DNA of 64,000 nucleotides from Gemmataceae bacterium (GTDB lineage: Bacteria > Planctomycetota > Planctomycetia > Gemmatales > Gemmataceae): NCBI GenBank assembly GCA_009692005.1, contig SHZZ01000001.1, positions 62,001 to 126,000 on the forward strand. The letters are read 5' to 3'. The translations under genes were made by a program, and so were the position numbers. The notes under the pieces are model-generated. The model saw only the letters and a list, made by a program, of their open reading frames with translations, searched no databases and was not told where the DNA came from. Positions 1 to 8,274 of this stretch are shown piece by piece. The stretch's first letter is position 1. Each line of letters begins with the position of its first letter.

Positions 1-549
1 ATGTTTATTATGCCGGATTTGCAAACCCGTTTGCTGAAGGCGCCCGGCGATTTGGTCAAGAACCTGGCCCAGGTTGCTGGAAGAGATTCGAACAAAATGG
101 TCAAGTATGGCGCTATCCGGTCCTTGAAACGCATTGCACCCTTAAAATACGAGACGGTTATTCAGAGCTTGGGTTTGGCGCTTTACGATGAGGACCTGGA
201 TGTCCGCATCGAGGCGGCAAAAGCTTTGGGCCATTACGGTGACAAGGCCCTTCCCGTTTTGCATACCTTCCAGGAAATGGTTGGTCGGGGCGACCCCGAT
301 GCCCGGATGGCACTCATGCAAACCCTGGAAAAAATGGGCACGGGAGCCCAAAAAGCCCTTGGCGCTGTCAGCAAAAACTTGAAGTCTCATGACCCGCGGG
401 TTCGGGTGCAAGCTGCGGATACTCTGGGCGCCTTTGGAAAATTATCCCAGGCCCAGGTTCCTGCTTTGAATGCCCGCTTGGACGACCCTGACTCGTCCGT
501 CCGCAATGCGGTCAGTTCGGCCTTGTTGAAAATTCGTTCGGAGCGTTAG
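1..549 (+). CDS. HEAT-repeat protein, possibly 5'-truncated by the window edge
   Basis: The 182-residue product is built of alpha-helical HEAT/PBS-lyase-type repeats of about 30-35 residues. Recurring patterns of the kind D-x-D-V-R-x-x-A-A-x-A-L-G appear near residues 64-77, 98-110, 130-145 and 162-175. Such repeats form a curved scaffold for protein-protein contacts and have no catalytic activity of their own. The reading frame is open to the first base of the window, so the ATG at position 1 may be internal and more repeats may lie upstream. It converges with the minus-strand clpS gene, with only about 20 bases between the stop codons. The partner and pathway cannot be told from sequence. 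Confidence 0.75.
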   Translation: MFIMPDLQTRLLKAPGDLVKNLAQVAGRDSNKMVKYGAIRSLKRIAPLKYETVIQSLGLALYDEDLDVRIEAAKALGHYGDKALPVLHTFQEMVGRGDPDARMALMQTLEKMGTGAQKALGAVSKNLKSHDPRVRVQAADTLGAFGKLSQAQVPALNARLDDPDSSVRNAVSSALLKIRSER

Positions 550-569
550 TTAATCCAGGATTCGGTGTT

Positions 570-884
570 TTACATTGAGGGTTCAATGACGGCGCTCATG
601 GAACCTGCGCAATTTTTGTTGCTCCAGGGATCTGGGCCAAAGGATTGGATTTGATCCCGCTTCAATTCCGCCAATTCCTTGCTGGTGGTCAAGACAATTG
701 CTCGACCGGCCTGGTCCACTTCCAAGGCAATTAAAAAAGCTTTCTCTTTCGGGTGCCCGAAAAGCGCCTGCATCATGTGGATCACATATTCATAGGTGTG
801 ATCGTCGTCATTCAAAAGAATGACATGATAAGGGGGAAGGATTTTGGTCTGGTTGAAAACTTCGGGTTCTACAGTCATTGTCAT
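570..884 (-). CDS. clpS: ATP-dependent Clp protease adaptor ClpS, variant form
   Basis: ClpS delivers proteins with destabilising N-terminal residues to the ClpA or ClpC unfoldase in the cytoplasm. The 104-residue product has the family core. Asn25-Asp26-Asp27 matches the N-D-D of the substrate pocket, and it is followed by the conserved helix pattern and A-x-L-K-R-D-Q-I. A gapless alignment recalled against Escherichia coli ClpS puts Asp57 at the position of the pocket His66, and Tyr31 at the gate residue Met40. The C-terminus is G-S-M-S-A-V-I-E-P instead of the proteobacterial tail. The gene lies 22 bases downstream of the FHA-GAF-phosphatase gene on the same strand, so the two are probably co-transcribed. 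Family assignment is firm; substrate specificity is open because of the His-to-Asp change. Confidence 0.88.
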   Translation of the reverse strand: MTMTVEPEVFNQTKILPPYHVILLNDDDHTYEYVIHMMQALFGHPKEKAFLIALEVDQAGRAIVLTTSKELAELKRDQIQSFGPDPWSNKNCAGSMSAVIEPSM

Positions 885-906
885 GGGCAGTCCCCGCCGA
901 CTATTC

Positions 907-2574
907 TTAGGAAACTCTGCTCACAGCCACAATGGTGATGTCATCGTGGGGGTATTGCCGCCCTACTGTGTGATTTCTAATGGCGTTGACGACGCAGTTC
1001 AAAACATTATGTGGGGAAGTATCCTTGCAACCGGTCAAACAATCCAGCAAGCCTTTGGTGCCAAAGGCGACATTGGCAACGCTCATGGCATCGGGCACGC
1101 CGTCAGAATACATTAAAATGGCTTCCCCTGGTTTCAAAATAAAATCAACAGACTCATAAGGGAAGCTGTCCATAATGCCCAGGGGCAGCCCCGCGGTTTC
1201 CATGGGAACCGAGTCCAATGGCGTGGAACCGTCTCCCTTGATGAGTAGCGGAGACATATGCCCGGCGTTCACCAAAGAAACCGTATTGCTTTCCGGGTTG
1301 AGAATCGCAGTGATCAAGGTCACAAACCGGTCCAGTTGACTGGTGTGGGGATAGAGGACTTCGTTTAATTTGATGATGGCATCTTTTGGGGTTGGTTCCG
1401 TGATAAGCGCAAGGCGGGTTTCCGAGGAGAGCTTGGCCATGAATAAAGCGGCGGCAACCCCTTTCCCTGCCACATCGCCCACGGTTACCGCCATGCAATT
1501 GTCCTTCAAAGGCACAAAGCCATAGTAATCCCCGCCAACCTGCTGAGCGGGTTGGTAATGCGCGGCAAATTCGAAATGGGGAATTTTCGGAAAGCTGGTT
1601 GGCAGAAAACTGAGTTGCACCTGATTGGCCAGTTCCAAATCTCTTTTGATTCTTTCCTGGGAAAGTGAGTTCTGGTGAAACTTGGCGTTTTCCAGGGCGG
1701 CCCCGGACTGGTTGGCCACACCCCACAACAATTTCAAATCATCCTGGGTAAATTTCTTGCTGCGGTCCTGCGTGTCTACTTGAATCACACCGAAGGGTTT
1801 CCCATCCACCGCGGTCAGGGGCACGCACATGACCGAACGGATGCGGAAATCAACCACGCTTTGGCTCGATTGCACGCGGCTATCCGAACTGGCGTCATCG
1901 CTCAGGAAGGCCTGATTTTCCTCCAGGCACTGGCGGACAATACTTTTACTGAAGCGGGCGTTGGCCTCGTCATTTTGCCTGCGCGTGCGAATGACCTTGG
2001 GAATAAATTTGTTGGTCGTGGCATCGGCGAGAATGATGAAGCAGCGGTCTGCTTGTTTGAATAATTGGAACATGCAATCGACGATGGTTGGAAGCAATTG
2101 GTCGAGTTGCAAAACCTTGGCCAAAGTGCTGGTGATTTCCAAAAGCAGGCGCAGTTTTTCCGCTGGCTGAGTTTCCAGCAATTGCTGATTGCTGGCGTTA
2201 ATGGTGGCCTGAACCGTGCTGGAAGGCACCTCGCCACCATCGTCCTCCTCGGAGGCGGGCTCCGGGTAATTCACGGTGGGGGCCAGGGGTTGGTTGAAGG
2301 CCAGAACGAAGTCACAGATCCTAATTTGATCGTTGTTTTTCAGCAAAACCTTGGAGGCAATTTGCTGGTTGTTAATGAAGGTGCCGTTCTTGCTTTTGTT
2401 ATCTTCGATAAAAAATTGCGCCTTGACCCGCGTAATATAGGCATGTTCTCGACTGACCGAAGTAACCGGGATAACAATTTGGCAATCCGGACTTCTCCCG
2501 AGGCTGAATTTTTCACCTTCCAGGGGGTATTCCCGCCCTTCGTTGTATCCTTTAACGACTTTCAATGAAACCAT
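907..2574 (-). CDS. FHA-GAF-PP2C (SpoIIE/RsbU-type) serine phosphatase
   Basis: This is a 555-residue cytoplasmic signalling protein with three modules. An FHA phosphothreonine-binding domain occupies about residues 1-95 (L-G-R-S, S-R-E-H and N-G-T-F-I-N motifs). A GAF sensor domain lies at about 140-300 and a linker helix at 305-330. The C-terminal PP2C-type phosphatase spans about 335-553. Metal-binding acidic motifs are visible as V-G-D-V-A-G-K-G, D-G-V-P-D-A and H-D-D-I-T-I-V. Family members dephosphorylate anti-sigma antagonists or other Ser/Thr-phosphorylated regulators. The FHA domain suggests recruitment to a kinase target. No transmembrane segment is seen. ClpS follows directly downstream. 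The partner switch or sigma factor is not in the window. Confidence 0.88.
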   Translation of the reverse strand: MVSLKVVKGYNEGREYPLEGEKFSLGRSPDCQIVIPVTSVSREHAYITRVKAQFFIEDNKSKNGTFINNQQIASKVLLKNNDQIRICDFVLAFNQPLAPTVNYPEPASEEDDGGEVPSSTVQATINASNQQLLETQPAEKLRLLLEITSTLAKVLQLDQLLPTIVDCMFQLFKQADRCFIILADATTNKFIPKVIRTRRQNDEANARFSKSIVRQCLEENQAFLSDDASSDSRVQSSQSVVDFRIRSVMCVPLTAVDGKPFGVIQVDTQDRSKKFTQDDLKLLWGVANQSGAALENAKFHQNSLSQERIKRDLELANQVQLSFLPTSFPKIPHFEFAAHYQPAQQVGGDYYGFVPLKDNCMAVTVGDVAGKGVAAALFMAKLSSETRLALITEPTPKDAIIKLNEVLYPHTSQLDRFVTLITAILNPESNTVSLVNAGHMSPLLIKGDGSTPLDSVPMETAGLPLGIMDSFPYESVDFILKPGEAILMYSDGVPDAMSVANVAFGTKGLLDCLTGCKDTSPHNVLNCVVNAIRNHTVGRQYPHDDITIVAVSRVS

Positions 2575-2666
2575 TCGAGACCTACGCTTGTTGGATTTTT
2601 ATTGCCAATCACAAATTACTTGGGAACGCAGTGAATAGCAATAAGGTAATCTGCCGTGAGGGGGAA

Positions 2667-5600
2667 TCAAACCGCACTTAGGCGGACTATTAAATCTCCG
2701 CCTTCCACATGGGTGCCTGCGCTAACCGTGATTTCGCTTACAATTCCGGGTTTTTCCGCGTAAACGGTAGTTTCCATCTTCATGGCTTCCAGAACGAATA
2801 ATTTTTGTCCTGTGGAAATCTCTTCCCCCGAAGCCACCAAAATTTTGGAAATCACTCCGGGCATAGGGGCGCCGGCTTCTAGCGGGTTGCTGGCATTGGT
2901 TTTGGGCCGGCTTGGGGATTTCCCCGCCAGAGACTTGTCCATTGTCACGACTTCCCTCGGTTGGCCGTTCAGTTCAAAAAACACGGTCCGGGTTCCATCC
3001 GCGTGCGGATCTCCAACAGTCAGGAATTTCAAAATGAGCACTTTCCCCTTTTCAATTTCGATACTTGTTTCCATACCAGGCTGAAGGCCAAAGAAAAACA
3101 CCGGAGTGGGGAGGACACTGGTATCGGAAAACTTTTTTTGATGGTCAACCAAATTGGTAAACACTTTGGAATAAAGGAGGTAACTAAGCACGGATTGATC
3201 ATCAGCCTGGATGCCTGTGGTTTGCTCCAGTTGCTTCTTGGTGGCGGGAAAATCGGCCGGGGCAAGCGCCGCTCCAGGCCTTCCTTGCACCTGTTTTTTT
3301 CCGCGCAAGACCCTTTGTTGCAGTTTTTCCGGAAAGCCTCCCGGGGGTTCTCCCAGACGCCCCTCGAAAAATTCCACCACCGATTCTGGAAACGACAGTT
3401 CCCTGCCTGCTTCTTCAACTTCTCGCCGACTTAAATTGTTCCCGACCATGAAGAGCGCCAGATCCCCCACTACCTTGGAGGTCGGCGTTACTTTGATGAT
3501 GTCTCCGAACATTTGGTTCACTTCGGAATACATGGCGCAGACATCGCGCCAGCGGTCCGCCAAGCCAAGCGCCTTGGCTTGCTGGAAAAGATTGGTGTAT
3601 TGTCCGCCCGGCATTTCATTGACATAGACATCCGCGGTTGGGGCAAGTTGGCCGCTTTCAAAGGGGGCGTACATGGGCCGGACCGATTCCCAATAGTTGG
3701 CTGCTTCTACAAGGGATTTCGGGTCCAATCCCGGGTCACGGGGATGGAACCGCAGGGCCTCGGCCAGGGCATGCAAGCTGGGCTGGCTATTCATTCCTGC
3801 AAAAGGCGCCATGGCTACATCGACTACATCAACCCCTTCTTGCGTGGCAAAAAGCAGCGAGGCTATTTGTCCGCCGGCGCAATCATGGGTGTGGAAATGA
3901 ACCGGCAAGGAAACTTCCTCGCGCAGCGCCTTGACCAGGCGTGCCGCCGCCCACGGCTTGCACAAGCCCGCCATGTCCTTGATGGCCAAAATGTTGGCGC
4001 CACGCTTTTCCAGCTCCTTGGCCAATTGCACATAATAGCGCAGGTCATATTTCTTGCGCGCGGGATCCAGGATGTCTCCGGTGTAACAAATGGCCGCTTC
4101 GCAGAGCATGCCTGTGTTGCGAACCGCCTCAATGGCCAACCCCAGGTTGGGGAGTCCGTTGAGGGAATCGAAAACCCGAAAAAGGTCGATCCCTGCCTGC
4201 GCTGATTCCTTGACAAAACCATGGACGACATTGTCAGGGTAACTGGTATATCCGACGGCGTTGGCCGAACGCAGCAACATTTGAAATAATATGTTGGGAA
4301 TGCTGGCTCTGAGGTCGGCGAGGCGGTCCCAGGGGGACTCCTTGAGAAAGCGCATGGCTGTATCGAAAGTGGCTCCGCCCCACATTTCCAAAGAAAACAA
4401 ATGGGAAAGCCGGGAGGCGTAAAAGGGGGCGACCCGCGCCATGTCACGGCTGCGCATCCTGGTGGCCAGCAGGGATTGGTGGGCGTCGCGGAAAGTGGTA
4501 TCGGTAAGGTAAAGGATTTTTTCAGAGCGCAACCACTTGCTGAATTGTTCTGGCCCCAGCCGCTGCAAAAGGTTTCGGGTGCCCTCCGGAGGAGTTTCTA
4601 ACAACGCGGCCTGAACAGAGTGGGACAATTCGGGTTCAGGCGCTACTGGCGGATCCCATTGCGGAATATCCGGGTGGCCATTGACAATAATGTCGGCGAT
4701 GTAACGCAAGAGGCGCGTGGCCCGATCTTGTCTTACCGGAAGGTCGAGCAATTCCGGCGTTTCATCAATAAACCGGGTAGTGCAAGTACCCGCCAGGAAC
4801 CCGGGATGATTGACCAAGTTGATCAGGAAGGGAATGTTCGTTTTTACGCCTCGTATGCGAAATTCCTGCAGAGTTCGCAACATCCTTTTAGCGGAGTTTT
4901 CAAAGCGCAAGCCCGAAGCCGTTACCTTCACCAGCAGGGAATCGTAAAAAGGATTGATCACTGCCCCGGTAAAAGCGGAGCCCGCGTCCAGGCGGATGCC
5001 CATGCCGCTGGCCGAACGGTAGTTGCTCAGCTTGCCATAATCGGGAAGGAAATTATTAAGGGGGTCTTCGGTGGTAACCCGACATTGAATAGCATAGCCG
5101 CGAAGGGAAATATCGCTTTGTTTACCCAAGCCCAATTCCGCGTGGCTGAGTGGCATTCCCTGAGCCACCAAAATCTGGGCTTTGATCAGATCCACTCCGG
5201 TGACCTGCTCGGTAACCGTGTGCTCCACCTGGATACGCGGGTTGACCTCAATGAAAAAAAAGCCGTTGGTATCGGCATCGACAAGGAATTCTACAGTGGC
5301 GACGTTGTCAATGCCGGCTGTCCTGCCAATCGCAAGGGCGGCTTCGAGAATTTCATTCCTTAGCTTGGGGGCCAAGTTGGGCGCGGGAGCGATTTCCACC
5401 ACCTTTTGGTGACGCCTTTGCACCGAGCAATCCCGTTCAAATAAATGAACCATGCCGCCATGGGAATCTCCCAGCAATTGCACTTCTATATGGCGGGCTT
5501 TGCGGATGAATTTCTCGATGAAAACATCGGGAATGCCAAAGGCGTTTCCCGCTTCGCGCTGTGCTTGCTCGAGGGCTTCCGCGAGGCGGTCGGGCGACTC

Positions 5601-6131
5601 GACTACACGCATCCCACGGCCGCCGCCCCCCATCGAGGCCTTAATGATTACGGGGTACCCCAGGGCGGTTGCAATGGCTTGTGCTTCTTGGACCTGCTTG
5701 ATCGGTCCCTCACTGCCCGAAAGAATTGGCACCTTGGCCGCCTTGGCCAACTTTCTGGCTTGTACTTTGTCTCCCAGCTTTTCCAACACTTCCGGCCTGG
5801 GGCCGACAAATGCAATTCCCACCTTTTGTACCGCTTGGGCAAAATTCGCGTTCTCTGAAAGGAACCCGTATCCCGGGTGGATGGCATCCACTTGATGGCT
5901 TTTGGCCAAGGCGACAATTTCTTCAATGCCCAAGTAAGACCGAATCGGTTCCCCCGGTTTGCCGATCCGGTAGGCCTCGTCGGCCTTGAAGCGGTGCAGG
6001 GCAAACCGGTCCTCATGGGAATAGACTGCCACGGTACGGATGTCTAATTCGCTGGCCGTGCGGAAAACGCGGATGGCGATTTCACTTCGATTGGCCACCA
6101 GGATTTTCTTGAACTTGCGAAAATTTGCCAT
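2667..6131 (-). CDS. pyc: Pyruvate carboxylase
   Basis: The enzyme carboxylates pyruvate to oxaloacetate with ATP and bicarbonate, replenishing the TCA cycle and feeding gluconeogenesis. The 1154-residue protein has the full single-chain architecture. The biotin carboxylase/ATP-grasp part spans about residues 1-460, with a glycine-rich G-G-G-G-R-G-M loop and an E-V-N-P-R-I-Q-V-E-H motif. The carboxyltransferase TIM barrel covers about 550-820 (T-D-T-F-R-D-A-H-Q-S). The biotinyl carrier domain is at the C-terminus, with E-A-M-K-M-E-T carrying the lysine that is biotinylated. The length matches the family. The gene stands alone, with about 140 bases to the upstream DUF1573 gene's stop side and about 90 bases to the phosphatase gene downstream. 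Confidence 0.97.
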   Translation of the reverse strand: MANFRKFKKILVANRSEIAIRVFRTASELDIRTVAVYSHEDRFALHRFKADEAYRIGKPGEPIRSYLGIEEIVALAKSHQVDAIHPGYGFLSENANFAQAVQKVGIAFVGPRPEVLEKLGDKVQARKLAKAAKVPILSGSEGPIKQVQEAQAIATALGYPVIIKASMGGGGRGMRVVESPDRLAEALEQAQREAGNAFGIPDVFIEKFIRKARHIEVQLLGDSHGGMVHLFERDCSVQRRHQKVVEIAPAPNLAPKLRNEILEAALAIGRTAGIDNVATVEFLVDADTNGFFFIEVNPRIQVEHTVTEQVTGVDLIKAQILVAQGMPLSHAELGLGKQSDISLRGYAIQCRVTTEDPLNNFLPDYGKLSNYRSASGMGIRLDAGSAFTGAVINPFYDSLLVKVTASGLRFENSAKRMLRTLQEFRIRGVKTNIPFLINLVNHPGFLAGTCTTRFIDETPELLDLPVRQDRATRLLRYIADIIVNGHPDIPQWDPPVAPEPELSHSVQAALLETPPEGTRNLLQRLGPEQFSKWLRSEKILYLTDTTFRDAHQSLLATRMRSRDMARVAPFYASRLSHLFSLEMWGGATFDTAMRFLKESPWDRLADLRASIPNILFQMLLRSANAVGYTSYPDNVVHGFVKESAQAGIDLFRVFDSLNGLPNLGLAIEAVRNTGMLCEAAICYTGDILDPARKKYDLRYYVQLAKELEKRGANILAIKDMAGLCKPWAAARLVKALREEVSLPVHFHTHDCAGGQIASLLFATQEGVDVVDVAMAPFAGMNSQPSLHALAEALRFHPRDPGLDPKSLVEAANYWESVRPMYAPFESGQLAPTADVYVNEMPGGQYTNLFQQAKALGLADRWRDVCAMYSEVNQMFGDIIKVTPTSKVVGDLALFMVGNNLSRREVEEAGRELSFPESVVEFFEGRLGEPPGGFPEKLQQRVLRGKKQVQGRPGAALAPADFPATKKQLEQTTGIQADDQSVLSYLLYSKVFTNLVDHQKKFSDTSVLPTPVFFFGLQPGMETSIEIEKGKVLILKFLTVGDPHADGTRTVFFELNGQPREVVTMDKSLAGKSPSRPKTNASNPLEAGAPMPGVISKILVASGEEISTGQKLFVLEAMKMETTVYAEKPGIVSEITVSAGTHVEGGDLIVRLSAV

Positions 6132-6271
6132 GAATTCAGGTCCAGGGTGAAAACTACCGGGTTCAACGGCCGAAAGTCCTGTCCCTGAAAATGTACAAAA
6201 AACAAAAACCGGTTCGAGGCCGTCCCTTGTGATTTGAGACTTCCTGAACCGATTCGAGTGCTGTAGCGGGT

Positions 6272-7252
6272 TTAGGGGACCACTTTCGCGCTGGCGCTCA
6301 AGTCAATAGATCCCCCGGCGCCGAGATCGGTCCGAATGGTCAGCTTATGCCGGGCTTCCCCCTCTTTGGCCGGTTTGAAGGTGACCGTCAAAACATGGAC
6401 TTCCTTTTTATCCCCAGGGATTTCCTTGACTTGCCATTGGTCATTCAGCCCATCCAGGCCAACGATTTTAAAGGGAACCGCCCCGCGAACAATGACCTTT
6501 TTCTCCACCGCTTCGCCCATTTTCGGCTCACCCAGGGAAAGGGTGGCAGGAGTCAGGGTTAAGGGCGCTTCCACCTCAATGTTCAGAGGAATTCGGATTT
6601 GCCCAATGCTGGCGCTGTTGCCTTTTATCCAAACTTCACTGAACCATTTCCCTACAGGTATGTCCTCACGAACGCGGGCCGTGGCCTGGAAAGTAACCTC
6701 ATTTCCTTCCCGCTTGATTTCTTTTGTGGTGACCTTGATGAAATTGCTTTCGGTTTTTGCTTCCGTGATTTGCGCGTTAGGGAAACCATAAAAACGAATT
6801 TGCACGGTCGCTTCAGCTGTAGTTCCTTGCTTCACCTGGAGAAAATTGAAAGACTCCGGGCTCACGGCGAAATCATTCCGGCCATAGGCTTGCACCTGCA
6901 AGCGGACCTCCTCGTAGCGAGGCCGATCGAAAATGACATAAATCGTTACGCTTTTGGATCCGTTAAAACGGGTGGTGTCCATGCGCGCCACAATGGCGGT
7001 TTCTTCTTTGGGTTGTAGCGTGTTTTTGATAGCAGTGGCGCTGACGCATCCACACGATACGCGAATGTTGGAAATGCTGACTTGGGAATCCGTGGTGTTT
7101 TTAACGATAAAGTGGTGGATCAAGGTTGGCCCCCGTGGGACGGAGCCAAAATCCTTGCCGACTTCGGTAAATAGAGAGTCTCCCAAGCCAGCCGCTTGCG
7201 CGGATTGCCCGGCCAGTAACGCCAAAAAAACAACCAAAGATCGATTGATCAT
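6272..7252 (-). CDS. DUF1573-containing secreted protein
   Basis: The 326-residue product starts with a signal peptide of about 20 residues ending in A-Q-A-A. An Ig-like/ASPM-SPD-2-like DUF1573 domain follows, with F-G-S-V-P-R-G, F-x-V-K-N-T-T and the hallmark S-C-G-C-V (about residues 65-69). The remainder is beta-rich and probably forms further Ig-like modules. DUF1573 proteins are common in Planctomycetota and Bacteroidota and are thought to act in the periplasm or at the surface. No catalytic residues are known. It lies upstream of pyc on the same strand but 140 bases away, so a shared transcript is uncertain. Confidence 0.85.
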   Translation of the reverse strand: MINRSLVVFLALLAGQSAQAAGLGDSLFTEVGKDFGSVPRGPTLIHHFIVKNTTDSQVSISNIRVSCGCVSATAIKNTLQPKEETAIVARMDTTRFNGSKSVTIYVIFDRPRYEEVRLQVQAYGRNDFAVSPESFNFLQVKQGTTAEATVQIRFYGFPNAQITEAKTESNFIKVTTKEIKREGNEVTFQATARVREDIPVGKWFSEVWIKGNSASIGQIRIPLNIEVEAPLTLTPATLSLGEPKMGEAVEKKVIVRGAVPFKIVGLDGLNDQWQVKEIPGDKKEVHVLTVTFKPAKEGEARHKLTIRTDLGAGGSIDLSASAKVVP

Positions 7253-7450
7253 GGTGCGACCTTAACGAGCATCCAATGGCGAATTGTCCTCTTTTCCCAC
7301 CTAATAATCTTATTCCCCCGAATTATCCTTCCGTCAATGAAAACCTGAATAAATTCCGTTACTTTCCCCTATTGCCAACCCTTTCTCTTTACAACTGCAC
7401 TCCTTTATCCTGTGGCAGGGCCAGTATTCAAGGAAAAAAACACAAAGGCG

Positions 7451-8215
7451 TTAAATATTCCCACCCGTGGCACGGGCCAATACACCCGCTGAAACTTCAG
7501 CCGCCCCACTGCGCAGAAGTTCCCGGAATGCCTCAGTGCAGGTTGAGCCGGTGGTCAACACATCATCTACCAGGAGAATGTGCTTTCCCCTCACCGGCGC
7601 CTTGGGGTGCACTGCAAAACAGCCTTTTAAATTGGCTTTCCTTCTCGTGGAGGGCAAGCCGCGTTGGGGAAGCGTGGCGACCTTTTTCATTATCGCCCAA
7701 GAAACCATGGGGATTCTCAAAACCCTGGCCACCATCCGGCCGATCGTTTCTGCCTGGTTGTATCCCCGTTGCAGCCATCTCCGCCAATGCTGTGGAATGG
7801 GGGCGACAAGATCGGGCGAAAGCCTGGTTTTTTTGATTCGCTCCCCTAGCTGAATGCCAAGGCATTCAGCCAACCCCTCGTGTTGCAAAAACTTGATTTT
7901 CCTGATCGCTTGCTCCATCAACCCCTTGTAGGCCCCCAGGGAAATCACCTTTTTCAAAGGCAGCTCGCCCTGGTTGCAGTGAACGCACCCCTGGTTGGAA
8001 TCCAGGTTGGGGCCGATTTCCGCCCCGCATTGAATGCACTGGTTTTCCATGGCAGTGGGTAATTTCAATTGGCATGCCATGCAGAAATGATTCTCGTCTG
8101 GTTGCAGAATGTCTTCGCAAAAATGGCAAAGGGAAGGAAGCGCCACATGCCTTAGCCCACGGCCCAAGGTCACCCAAAATGGGCTCCAGATTGAAATTTG
8201 GTTGGATGCTCCCAT
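7451..8215 (-). CDS. ComF-family phosphoribosyltransferase-like protein
   Basis: This 254-residue protein has the ComF/GntX layout. An N-terminal zinc-ribbon-like part carries paired cysteines (C-H-F-C, C-M-A-C, C-I-Q-C, C-V-H-C within residues 30-80). The C-terminal type I phosphoribosyltransferase fold has the PRPP-binding loop L-L-V-D-D-V-L-T-T-G-S-T near residue 217. ComF is needed for DNA uptake in naturally competent bacteria, while the GntX branch is of uncertain role. Nothing else for DNA uptake is nearby. It is the last gene of a minus-strand group with the response regulator and histidine kinase, about 60 bases downstream of the kinase. The family is clear; a role in competence is not shown. 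Confidence 0.88.
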   Translation of the reverse strand: MGASNQISIWSPFWVTLGRGLRHVALPSLCHFCEDILQPDENHFCMACQLKLPTAMENQCIQCGAEIGPNLDSNQGCVHCNQGELPLKKVISLGAYKGLMEQAIRKIKFLQHEGLAECLGIQLGERIKKTRLSPDLVAPIPQHWRRWLQRGYNQAETIGRMVARVLRIPMVSWAIMKKVATLPQRGLPSTRRKANLKGCFAVHPKAPVRGKHILLVDDVLTTGSTCTEAFRELLRSGAAEVSAGVLARATGGNI

Positions 8216-8274
8216 GGATCGATCCCGGGGGACCAGGCGAAGCCACTTGCATCATACCAGGGAATAAAACGAAA

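Noticed and set aside
7276-7836. 186-residue plus-strand frame opposite comF
   Set aside because: Most of it is antisense to a recognised phosphoribosyltransferase and it has no family motif.
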